This document shows positions 1 to 12,800 of a stretch of 64,000 bases of DNA, piece by piece; the first letter of the stretch is position 1, and every line of letters starts with the position of its first letter. Below the pieces are notes generated by a model. It made no database searches and was not told the DNA's origin. It worked only from the letters and a program-made list of their open reading frames with translations. Position numbers and translations under genes: made by a program. The stretch is from Phoronis australis (taxonomy: Eukaryota; Phoronida; Phoronidae), in the NCBI GenBank assembly GCA_002633005.1, contig NMRA01000006.1:1260442-1324441 (forward strand), given 5' to 3'.

Positions 1-3000
1 GATTTTATCGTGGGTTAAATTTTATCCAAAAGAACCCATTTCTACATGCTATGGTCTTTGAAGTTGTATATAACTTGTACTGTCTTGAATTGAGTCACTT
101 AGTTTTGTCATACTTATTAACTAAAGTTTTTGGGGACCTCAATTTTTAATTAGTGTCCTCAGGTTTTCTGTGCCCGTCCAGTTGCGATGTAATGTTTTAT
201 GTGCCCCTCCAGCTGCGATGTAATGTTTTCATAGCTTCAGGATGCTGCCCAGTATAAAGTTATGAGTAAAATATAGCAAATCTCATCATTGGATCTCGCG
301 TTGAGAGTCAATCTGATTTGATTTTGGACGACAGGAAGGCAAACATTTTATTTTAGTCAGGTAGCAGATATGAGGTCCAATCTACCCTCTGATGGGACAC
401 CATGTGCCTTTGTGACAGCACTGGGGATTTACATTGGTGTTTCTTTGATTGAAAACAAGTCTGCGGATATTGTTGTTTAAATGAAATTTTCTTCACTTGA
501 TGTTTATATGATTTCAAACTGATGTCCTTAGTTTTAGTCATTCTTGGCACCTTAAAGGTTGATTTTCAGACTGAGTGCATTCAAGTTTTCCATTCTGTGA
601 CCAGTGGCCATTTGACCTCTGTCTTGAGGTCAAGTTACCTCCTTTGGCCATACTAGAAAAGTTGGTTCTGTCAGCTCAATTGTTGATTGTCATTCCTAGC
701 TTCAATTGTGGTGTGTTCAGTAGAATACTAATGTGTAAGCTGTGCAATTTTCTTATAATTACTAAACTCCAGATGAGATAAGTCCATTTAGACAATTCAT
801 ATAATATTCGCCTAAAAACTGGAGTCAGCAATTCCAGGAATTCTACCAACTAGCCAATACTGCACAAATACTGACCAATTTTCCCATTTTTACCATGGTG
901 TGTGTCTTTTTTCTGGCTCCAATTAATGACTGTAAATCCATTTTAATTCCCCTGATTTCTTGTTTTGAGTCCTTTTGCTGTGTAATACTTCAAGCTGGGG
1001 GTTATCCTGCCACTCATCTGCGGCAGCCATCTTGGTTTTCTTTGACCCTTTGTACTGTAACTGGCATGGTTGTGTGTGGTCCCTAAATGAAGTATGGCTC
1101 TGTGTCAAGGCCAGCCATCTAGATAAAGACAGTGATTTGGTTACAAAGGGTCAATTATTCAGTCAAAAAGGCCTCTGACAATTGATTTGTTTGTATTGAA
1201 GAGAAGAGGGTGTTGTATTCAATGTAGGCCAAGCTTTTGGGTCACAAAGCTGAAATCCTTGAAATTCACATGTGTGGTTTTCTGAAAATGAAGGCAATGC
1301 TTTTCTGGAATGTGTATCATTGAAAGTAAGAGAAATGAAGCGGATTTGATTCTATAATCTGGGTAACTCAGTTCTATCTGAACAAGGTCTTGTCTGATCG
1401 AAAACCTTGGGTATAATCCTAAATGGAGTATGTTAGTTATTGTATAATGTCACGTATTTTGTGTAGTTCACCTAGGGCATTTAAAATGCCACTACTTTGT
1501 TTCTCACAGATTAAATTCTAAAGGGATTCTGGGTAAAGTACAGCTTGCTGCTTGTGGAAGTTGCGTAGTGCAGACGAAAATTTTTTTACCCCTTTTACTT
1601 AAATGTGTCCTTAAATGTGGTTCTTTGTCCATCATTCCTGGTAAAACTCTATTCTTGCCCGCCCACTGACCCAAACAATTACGATTAGCCCTTGTGCTAT
1701 TGATGTGGTCCAAGCATTTCTGAACTGTACCACCAGGCCTGTATGCACTGGTTTTCCTGTAACTTTATGGTCTGGCAATGACATCCATAAATTCCCTGTT
1801 TTACAACACTCTGGCTCAGTGTGGTCCATCCAGAACTGCATGGCAAGTCTTAAGCCATTTCGCATATAAGGTGGCGTAAAAGTGGAATTTCGTTTTGGGA
1901 AGTTTCTCAACAAAACTCTTTCATTTCATCGTGTACATGGTTTGTGCGTCATCATTTTGTAAAACAACGCTTAGCTTAATTTTGAAAACTGAAAAGCTTG
2001 AATTATGTTTCTTGTTGAGTGTAGTAAATGGTTCATCAGGTGTTATCATTATGTCTTGCTGGAGTTGTGGACCTCAGTACATGAAAATCTGGTCATAGAC
2101 AACTATTGTGTCACGTCATTTCGTATGCCTTTCCATTTCTGTTCAATGCTGTAGATGTCTTGAAATCAAATTCTGACGAAAACAAGTGTCATAAAATAGA
2201 CCCTAGGGCACACCGTCTGGGCTTATTTGAGGTCAAATTTTGTGTTCCTTTTATTTTTTTAATAAAAAGCAATATTTATGCATACATATTCATGCATATG
2301 TCATTGCTACTCATATCATTTCTTGAAACGCCTCATTTATGTTCCAAAAATACATGCGAGTTGTTTGGGACGTCGTCAATTGATTTCAATTATGTTTACT
2401 GCTGTGTGAAATCATGTTTACGCCTTCATTTTCAATGCTTTAGCAGTTCCGAATAACGATTTCTTTTTATTGCATAAGTTGTTGGCATAAGATTTTGCAC
2501 TCTTATTTTATGATCCATGACCCAGGGGATTGTAACTAACATTTTTCAAAACAAAGGCTTGGTTGTCATGACTAATGTCTCTACTATTCAAGGGGTTATC
2601 AAAATCGGGGACATGGTACCCAGTGTATTGACAGTAAGAATATTAGTCATCTGCAGTTCAATTTGTTTTCTAGAAATTCATCAAAAAAGGACTGTTTTTT
2701 ACAAAAAAGGTAATCACAAAATGTTTTATAATTAAAAAAAAGCGCGCATTGGGTATCTTTAACGACTGGTCTCCTTAAATGCACAACATTAGAGAAATCT
2801 ACACTAGTGGCACCGCTGAATTTTTTTCTGCTAATTCAATGTTCCAGCTACCCTGAACTTGACTGAAAGCGGTCAGTGGCAGCCATCTCGTTTGTATGCT
2901 CTAGAAAAGTTCTCGAATTTGTTAAAAATGCTCACTTTGATTGAAGTTGATTCCGATGAGAAGAGATTTATGGGCTTGTGTTTCCTCCAGTATCATGACG

Positions 3001-6000
3001 CAGTGTGGCAACACAACTTGTGGATTATTGTATAATTTTTTTTCCAAGTCCTGAAATCACCTCTTATTTGTCTAAGAAAGTATTTGAGGCCAATTTCATA
3101 AAAGTCCAAATCATAAGTTGTCTTTTGTGATGGAGGGGAGAAAGTGTTGAAGCAACTTCTGGTGGGCAAACAAATTTGGAACAAGATTACAAGTTTTAGG
3201 TATATGTATTGTATGTGTCATCACAATAGTAATATTATTACTTCCCCACTGCCTAATCTGGACTTGTTGACAATTCTCTGTGTTTAAAAGTTAGCTCAAG
3301 TGATGTTATTTGCTGATCCCATGTGGATTGGTGATAAATCAATATTGACCAATCCTCTTGGCACCTGATCCCATCTGGTCAACACCTTTCTATGGCACTC
3401 GTGGACCTGCTACTATTTAGAGAGAGGTCCTGTTGTCCAAATGAAAGCTGGACTTTCCCTGAGGTTACGGTGATCCAGTGCTTTTTGTTGACAGTGAAAC
3501 TTTCTGAATTGACATGTCCATAGTGAGTCTTTGAATTACCAGCTGTTATGCCTGGTCGTATTTCACTGGGATCATTCACAGTTGAATTCTTGATCTACTT
3601 GAAGTGGTATTTCTTTCAAGTAACATAAAATATTTTGCTTCTGTGTTAGGTAGCCTGGATTTGTTCTTTCCCCTCAATTTATAGAAATTTATAAATTACA
3701 AGACGGCAGGCATTCCTGAAATATTAGAAACATTCATCGAAGTACTTGTTACCATTGCACCCTATTCACACTACAGTTCAATTGCCCAAGTCTTGTTTAT
3801 CTGTTCTGCTGGCCCAGATCAGTCCACCACACGTGGCCACCTTTTAAAAGCAGATGTGGAAGTATTTCTACTATTATTATTATAGTATGACAGCCTGAGA
3901 GAGTTCTGGAATATCCCCTTAGGTGCAGGACTTTTGAAAAGAGATACATGTATCCTATTATATGCAGTTATTGTTATCTCAGGGGTGGATGTAGTTAATA
4001 CTGTGTTGAGCTTTCCTCCTTGAAAGCCAGACCTGTTGGTGGAATTCTATGGACTGAGAGGGTGCATTATGGCCAGCTCTCTCTCTGAGTGGCAGCATGA
4101 ATGGAGGGTTTCATGTGTGGCAAAATTGATTTATTCATTGGTGACTGGCATTATGCAAGTTGCTTTGAACTAGTTGGAGTTCACTAGCATTAAGGCCCTG
4201 TCCCCTACTCTATAAAAGGCTTTCAGGTGGCCTGCCTTTGAATTGACCAATCCATCAATGAAGTCATTTGGCAAATTGAAAATCAGTTCTCAACGATAAA
4301 TTTCCTGATGTTGAATCTTGATGAAATGGAGCCCAACCCAAATCTGGTGTAGGCCATACTCCTATGTTTGGAGGATGTATCAATCTTTGGTACCTGTAAA
4401 CTCCGATCCTGAGTAGTGCCAGCTGACCCCATGCAACCGTCATGGCTGTTGCACTCTTAAAACAATGTTTTATTTTTACTTAAGGATATATAAAACCTTT
4501 TTCACCAAAATTGTTTTCACGAACTCGGAAAGTTGTGAAAAGGGAAATCCTCTCCAAACTTCATTCATTTCATTGGTAACGTTTTGCTGCTTCGATCTCG
4601 TGCTCATGGTGTGCATTTCTACAGATACTCGCTTTCTATTCTCAATTTCGTAGTTGGTTTCTTGATATCAGCCTCCCCGGCACGTGGTTCATATGTTGTG
4701 TACCAAGATACATGGTTGACTTACTAATGCTAACTTCTCTGACCAAGTTTGACTGGAGGTATTGAAACCTGCTTTACAAAATTAGTGATATTTAACTTAG
4801 TTATGCACTGCAAATTCAGGTGACTGAATGTTGAAGCAACTAACAAAGTTATGGGCATGTATAGGTTATATTGACTAAAACCAGTTTGCACCGATTAGTT
4901 AATTAAAAACCTTGAGATTTTAACAATTCGTAATGTTTTTGGCTTTTCTCGGCTTAGGCAAATTCATTTGAATTGAACTTAAGAACACCACTTCTGGAAA
5001 ATAATTTGGTGAATTTCTCTGACATTTCACAATTTTAATATTAAATCTCGGAAACGCTGTTAGATTTTTCATTTTAAACTTTTAGTTTCGGCGTACCTTA
5101 AGGTAGATGAATACGACTTTATTTTATACATTATACATAATTTGACATAGAACCAATGAGTATTTAAAAAATTCCTAACACCATGTTTGTGGTAAATTGT
5201 GATGTTTTCATTCAAAAGCCCTTTCGTTAAAATTGACTGGGGTTATTTTGCTACGAATGTAGTTTTTGCAAAAACGAGATTTTGACTTAAAAGGTGGTTA
5301 TGTAATGATATTAACAGCATGTACATTTTAAATAAATTTTTATCATTCCTGATATTTTTTCCTTCTATAAATATACTTTTACTAATTGACATAGCCTGCT
5401 TTTTTAATATGCGAGTGAGAATGGAGGTCACTAAATGAAGTTTGAGATACCCTTGAGACGATTATGACACTTGAAGCGAAATGTTGTTCGAACTTTGAGT
5501 GTATTTGCTCGAAATGTTTCAGAAACAAAATGTTGACTTCTTCTCGGCTTTCTGAGATGCTATCGTGAGTGATTCAATGAACTTGATGACCAAGCCGTAC
5601 CACAGGTTAAATCAATTTCAGTTTTACTCTTAGGGAGGGTAGATTTGCTCTGAAGGAGAAAACTCATAGCGCAATTTTTATTTAGGCGTTCATTCATGGC
5701 ATTGGGTTTCATGCAGACAGGAACTCTTGAGTGTCAAGCCACATAAGAGTAAGAGTTGCTATGTTTTGATAGGTTTCACCTGCATGTAACGGTTTTAATA
5801 TACCAAGTCAGTTTTTGTGAGAAACACTTCATTCGCATGCTTTCCTATGTGCTTGACACCTCTGATATCAATCTTGACAGTGTTAAGTGTTCACAACATT
5901 TGTCCTAAGGGTATTTAAATTTGTTACATTCTCAAAAAGTCAGTCTCTCATACATGTTTTTCAACTTCTAAATGTCAGTAATTCACTTCTCCTTTGACCC

Positions 6001-9000
6001 CTTTGTTCTCTGCTTGGATATCTTTTATGGTTGTAGGCCTCTAAAGTCATGTCCACATTAGGAGTTACCCATAGAACAACTTGCCCTAGAGCAATTGTCG
6101 CACTGTGTCAAGTTGCCTTGTTACAAATGGTGTGCGCACTGCTAACCCTGGTGACACTCTCCCAAGAACAACCTGTTGTAGGGTAACTTGCTGTAGGGTA
6201 ACTTGTGAGGATGCACTGCAGTCTCACTGTCCCCATACACTGTGGTAGGTGAGGTGTGATTTAGGTCACTGATGAAGGTCACTGAATGATATTGTGTTCC
6301 CCACTGACTGCTTTGATAGGCTAGTTTAACCCATGCACAAGTTTAGGAATTTCACTCATATTTGGATTACCAGTTCTTATGAAATTGTGGTTGTAGTATT
6401 CTTGGGTTAGGGCTCTGGTCTAGTGTGCAGCAATTTCATGCTGGCTGAGAGTAAAAGCATAATTTTGTTGTAATTACATTATACTCCTAAAATATCTTTT
6501 CGCTAAGTTTTCTTCTAATTTCAACACATTATTTTTGCTTACAATTTGTAAACTTCAACCCTTATCTACTGGGATTCCAAAACCAAAAATTGAGAAATAT
6601 GTAAAAAAACTCGGTAGGAAAGATGCAAATAATCAACTGCCATTTTTCATAATTCCATTACTGCTGAACAATAATTTCCAACATGCCACAAGGTGTCTCT
6701 GGTGTGAAATGAGGATGATCAGCTGACTGGGGCAAGATGCTGTAGTGCCTAGTGTCTTGGGTAACTTTTAGTGTGGGCATGACCTAAGTCACAGAACAAT
6801 GCCTTCTTTTTGAAGGCCATTGTAACTTCCCCATCACTCAAACCCTCTGATAGGTGAGGTGTATTGACATCTGCCCAAAATTATAGGTCGAGTTAAAACT
6901 GCTACCTGGTTTCAGTGTTTCAAATGCTCTAAATCCTTAATTTTTTGATATCTAAATTTCCAATGGTCACCTTTGCCTCACCCGAGAGTGGGATTGTGGG
7001 GATCATTTTTCCAAATATTTCATGTGATGCCTCTGCCATTCTTTAGTTAAGTGCTTGTAAAGAAGTAGTGTAGATATGGCTGGAGCCAGTCACATGACTG
7101 GTGACACGCCCTTCTCATTCATCTCTCTTAGGGTGTTTTTACACATCCAAGAGTTGTCCTGGTGCGAGTTGTCATGGTACAACTTGCTCATTTTAAGTCG
7201 CATTTACACATTGAAAACTGGATCACTATGAGTCATTTACACCAACTGTCAGTGATTGCTGTCTGTCAGTTTCATGTCAAAAATGATTTGTGGCAGAGGA
7301 TTCTCTGAAGATTCCTAGAATACAACCTCTGACCTGCTTCCATTGTCTTCTCTGTGCTCGCAAGTAAAAGGTCACGTAGTTCAAGACATAGATATCAACC
7401 AGTTTACTTTTATAAAATACAATGTAAGTTTGATAATGAGTCCCTGTCCTTTAACTTTGCCATCTTTTTTAGTGGAACATTGCCGTTTGTGCTGGACATA
7501 CATAATTATGAATTATAAATTAAGAAGCTGTTTTTAGTCTCAAATAGCTCTTCAGTCCCATTACATCTTTGGAGGACGTAAGTTTGGTTTGTAAACCTAC
7601 TGTCAAAGGAGTTGAAGTTGGTTGTAAAGCCAAGTGCTCCTATCTCTGTTGGAGACTACTGACAAATAACGTGCCTTTTGTTTTTGTGATATTTCATGAG
7701 TGTGTTATTGCAAAGAAGCCATCAATAATGAGGCCATCAATAATGAAGTTATTGTTAAGCACCTAGGAGATCTCAGCCGAGTTCTCATAAAACAAGTTTC
7801 TCTATGAATTAAATATATGTTGCAAGAATTTTACTATGAAAGCTCAAAACCTAGAGTTTCAATAGCTTTTACTTGTCAGTATCTTGTTCTTTCTAGTGAT
7901 TTGTAGAAAATGTCAGAATGTCTTGAAAAACTGCTTTTGGCTGTAGCCCTTCTTTAAGTGAAGTTTATTTATGAAGCTCAGTCAAGAGGCTTAACTTGCC
8001 CCCATGTTACAAGTTGTGTAAACAAGGTGTGTAGGCTGTACTGTCTAATGCAGACATCAGAGCCCTCTAACTAGTCCATCAAATGAGACCTCCTACAGAG
8101 TATAAATATACAATTTGCAAGCAAGTGAAAGAAGATGCTGCTCTCACCATGTGTGAAGACTTGTGCTGTATTAATTAGGGCTTGCCAGATTAGCACCACT
8201 GAAGACTTGTTCTCTGTATGTTCTTTCAAAGGCTTGAAGTGAGGACTGCATTGTGTAGACTGAAGGTATTGACCATGAGTATACCATGAAAGATCTTTGG
8301 TTATGAAATGGAACCGGGTTAATTCAATTTGATAATTAATGAATTCTGTCATGTAATTCAACATTACAAATACAACCTCACCGACCATTCACTTCAGTGG
8401 CTGCCATTTTGCTAGATGACACTATTGAGGCATTGAGCTTACTCGCAAAGCACTTGCTTTTGATGTGGCGTGATGTTTCCTTCATCCTTACAAACTTGGT
8501 CTGTGGAATGCAGCCAAGCTCAGGCCACTATTGAAGTCATAGTTACCTTGGTGAAAGACTCAATTTTAAGTAAATTAATTATATAACAGTCACCTTTTTA
8601 GGCCATTATAATGTTTGCCTTCAAAAGTAGTGCTCCCAAGCAAGGTTTCTGTCATGCTAGAAAACACCATCTTGTTTTGTAGCATGTGGATAGGATATTT
8701 TCAATTACAAAGTTGATACTGCATTGTCATTGGGGTGTATGGGGAGGAATGTGGTGTGTGTAGGGCTGCCTCACATGGAGTAATCACCAGACTGTTGTGT
8801 ATCAATACAGCCACATGTGTGGTGTGGTCAGGCATGTTTACACTGAAGGTCTCTAGCCATAGGTCATGTGGGCTGTAGTCTGTTATTGCATTGATAAGTT
8901 AGGAGTGCATGTGAGAGGGTGTAGTCCCCACCAGCCTGCTGTAGACCACCCATGTGCTGTGGTTAATAAGTGCATCTGTGTCACACTGCAAAGGTCATGC

Positions 9001-9639
9001 AGATTAACAGCTGATTTCATTTTACCCCCCTCCAGCTAAAATGAAAGTATTTGCGGCTGTATATGTAATGGTTGAGTTGGGATTGCATCCTCTTAATCTT
9101 TAAATCTAGATTTAGACACTGTTTGTTACCATTTTATGTAAGGTCTCTTAGAAGAAAATTCAGTATCCAGGAAGTAAGAAATTGTTTGTTCTAAGAAAGT
9201 GAAGTCAGAAACAGCAGAGATATCTGTAAGATTCCAGCTGTTTTATGACACAGTCTTATTTTGTCAGGAATCTTGTTACTTGGCAACTTCATTTGGTGCT
9301 GGGTTGTTGGAGCCCCCCCTCCAACTACCCAGCACCAAATGTGTGTGGTTGTGTGTATGCCTGGGAAGGTGCTAATGACATCTGTAATGTTACTGCGCTT
9401 CAAATTTGTTGGATATTGACATGGAAATTGTTTTGGTAATTCTTACCTTACTAGTCCATTGAAATTGTCATGAACCACATAAAGTGCTTGTAGCAGTCTT
9501 GAGAAAGGTTTTGCTTTTTTAATAAATTGGTTTAAATTGATCCCAGTATGTTTAACTGTAAAATGTCTCTCAAAAGCAATGTGTGCCAGGTTTAATGTCC
9601 TGAGTATGCTGTCAAGTGTAAAGTATCTATATTTTTCAG
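1..9639 (+). other. 5' flank or large first intron of PTCH; no gene seen
   Basis: I checked for the missing Patched N-terminus (a TM1 segment followed by an LWVE-like end in phase 1) and did not find it. Open frames here are short and unlike known proteins. The stretch 6050-6220 and 7130-7250 share words such as acaacttgc and look like degraded repeats. A strong short hairpin is at 9290-9341. The rest shows nothing I can name. Confidence 0.6.
9290..9341. repeat. short near-perfect inverted repeat (hairpin)
   Basis: Arms 9290-9312 and 9319-9341 (23 bp each, one mismatch) around a six-C loop; the left arm begins catttggtgctgggt. It sits about 300 bp upstream of PTCH window exon 1. It is shorter than a typical pre-miRNA hairpin. 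Confidence 0.85.
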
Positions 9640-9826
9640 AGGGAGGTCGCTTAGAAAAAGAGCTCGCCTACACACAAGAAAAAGTGGGAGTCGGAACCGG
9701 GACAACAAGCCAAATCATAATTCAGACCCCGAAAAGTGGCAACAATGTCTTGTCGCCAGAGTCGCTCAGTACTCATTTAAAGGCTGTCATGGCTGCTGTG
9801 AGAACATCAATAGATTTGTATGACAC
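9640..9826 (+). CDS. PTCH1: PTCH window exon 1: start of extracellular domain 1
   Basis: Acceptor tatttttcag, donor gtaagt. Encodes [16 protein letters not shown], then an IIQTPKSG...VLSPESL segment ending SIDLYD. This matches the region directly after TM1 in all Patched proteins (consensus GGR..ELxYT..K.G and IQTP). It starts with the last two bases of a codon, so an upstream exon ending in phase 1 is required. Confidence 0.95.
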
Positions 9827-12800
9827 GTAAGTGTGCATTGAAGTGATTTTGCAAGGAAATGTTCGTGAACATGACTTCTTTGTTGTTGTGCATGTAATGC
9901 GTTGACACTGTTGCTTAAACCATTGCTGAATTTGAAATATTTTGATGTTGTTCAAGCTCTTCATTTAAAAAGAAATGATCAATTTTACGGATGGTAACCG
10001 TATGTTGTGTTTGTTGTTGGATGAGATGAACTTGAAGTAATGATCTGTGACCAAAACTATGAAGCAACAAAATCAACTGCACTTGTTTCTGTGATTTTAA
10101 TGCACCTGTTAAGCACTTGGTTAATTGCCAAGTGGGATTTACCTCGCTAGCAATGTGGTAGACTTGAACCACTGGTCATTAGTTGGAATTCGTCTTCAAG
10201 GTGATTTCATAAAACAATTTTCTCAACCATTGTGTCACTAAACTTAATTTACAAAATATTCAGATTGTCAACCCAAAATGTGGAATGTATTGTTGCACTG
10301 ATAGAAATCATAGGCTGCCAACCAGGACAGATTGTTTTTAACTTAAAAAGATTTTTATTATTGCTTATTGTTATTTGTAAAGGCTTTTCATTATTTGATT
10401 TATTTTGCAGAACTTGGAAATTCAGTGATATTTGTTACAAAGCTAGTTTTCCTGGTTTCGACATTCAACTAATGGACACGGTGAGTATTTTCACTCTTTG
10501 TGCTTTGCACACTTGAATTTGAGTTGATTCTCTCATGGCAACCAAAATACTTGCTCTTTTCTTTGCTGGAAGAAACGAAAATTGATGTTTTAAGAAAATC
10601 AAGGAGGAGTCGTGTAAAGTATCGTTTTCCCTAATTCATAAAATGACAGAAAAGTGGTGTTGGAAGAACTGTTCTATTCAACAACAGTTATGACACTTGG
10701 GTTTGAAAAAAATTGCCGTTGGATTTGTCTCCATAAAGTGGCTGACTCTGTCTTTCAGATAATGGAGAAATTGCTGCCCTGTGTTATAATCACACCCCTG
10801 GACTGCTTCTGGGAGGGTGCCTATCCTCTGGGCCCGGAACATGGAGCCGTTGCGCCGTGAGTATCTTGTTACACTTTGTCTAATAGAAGTCAATTTCTTA
10901 TTAGCAAAACTCAAAACTCCCATCGATCGAAACTCCTTCTCAACTGCCCGTTCCTTTCCCACTAACTTATCTTAAACCAATATCTAGGTGAAGCACCAGG
11001 AAGGCAGTCTGTAAAATCTGACCAATTTTGAACAAAAAGAGTTTTTTGAAATAAACTTTTCTTCATTTTTCAATAGCTTTTAATTTTCGACGTTTTTGTG
11101 AATGCCCATAACTCTGGAATATCACTTAAAGTTGACAAAGCATTGATTTGGTGCCACGGTACCTTTTGTTTATGAAAAAAACAGAAAAATAGTGTGTCCT
11201 CGAACCGAGGTATCTTGATGTGCAATTGCATCTTTGGCTATTTGAAGAATATCAGTTATACTGAACAATTAAATTTGACTTCAAGATAGTTTGTAATCTG
11301 CACTCTTCAGTGGCGCATTCCGACAAGAACTTTATATCAACCTGTACACCCTGAGTGGCGCATCCCATCAAGAACTTTCCTGTACACCCTCACTGCTACC
11401 GTAAAATCTCACCAATTTCTGACAAAAGATTTGTCATAATTTACCTTTCTTTTTTCCAAGGGATCCTAACATTGGTTTGAATGTCCACAATTTTTCAAAA
11501 TATCGCCTGTTGATAGCCATGATAACAAAACTTCAATATAGAAAAGCACTAATTTGGTAGAACTTATTTTTTATGGAAAATAAGAAAATAAAATTTCATT
11601 TGTCTGCCATCTCGTATCCTAAATTGGTGAAATTTGATCACAGGTAAAACCCAGCCTGCTTCTGCGTGTTAAGCCCATCGTGCACCTGGGTGTAAAGCCC
11701 TGTCTGCACTGTGTACAGTTCTGTCGGCTCCTGGGGGTAAACTCTAGCTTGCTCCTGGGATTAAAGCCCAGCCTGCTCCTGGGTGGAAAGCCCAGTCTGC
11801 TCCTAGGTGTGTTGGCAGGTTGACAGAAGCCAGTCCCCTGCTGGCTAGTGTTGTTGAAAGTTGTTGATCAGAATGTTTCATTTCAACAAATGATCCTGAC
11901 AGGGTCTTAAAGGGTGATTTGGCGGTTGTATTGCTCCCTGAATAGAATGTTGCATTGAGTTATGAAATGAGACTGTTCTTTTTTCAAACGTGTTGTTTTC
12001 CTTTCGTCTGCGCCCATTCACCAGTGCAGTTAGAGGTTGATTGTATTAACTGTGTATAGAGCTTGTCACCTGCGATTGTGTAAGACAGGACAACATAATT
12101 GGCGCTTTTACACACACCACACTGTGCTGTTGTCATTGAAATTGATACCCAAACAGGATTGGTTGTTGGTTCTTTAGTAAAACTAGATGTGGTGGTGCTG
12201 CTGACATTGCTCATGTTGTGACTAGCTTCTTGTGCCCAGGATTGCCGTGTCAATTGTGGTCAAAATCTTGTACAAAAAGTGCCCAATTTTTGTTCTGTGT
12301 TATTGATAAGTGAAAAATCCTAGTTTCATACCAGTTGTCAGCTATTTTTTTACTCTCGAGGATTGTGTCTTTTTATTTGTGTCTAAAAAGATGATAAAAA
12401 ATGCTGGTGAAAGATATTAGCTGCCATTGTTCCAACTTTTGGTTTGACAACCGCTGGTTATTTGTTTTGGTCCTCTGGTCTGTGTCTCATTTCTGAGAGC
12501 GCTTGTCTTCAATAAAGCAGCATTATGTATGATAATAATGGTGTGCTGAAGACATGTCAATTTCTGACACTGGAGACTGTTCTGTAATTGAGTGCTAATG
12601 CCAGTAATCCGGCCAGACATTCTATGGAATCGACTCTCAACCTCGCTTTTTTCAAGTGCTTGGCTTCGTGTGTCTCATTGTAAAGATCTGTAAATGATCT
12701 CCTTGCCATGGCATTACTCTGAAAGAAACAAGGCGTATGTTGAATTTGTTGCGGTAGTTTGTAGAGATAACGCCGAGCTGAGTGTTGTTTTGAATTCACT

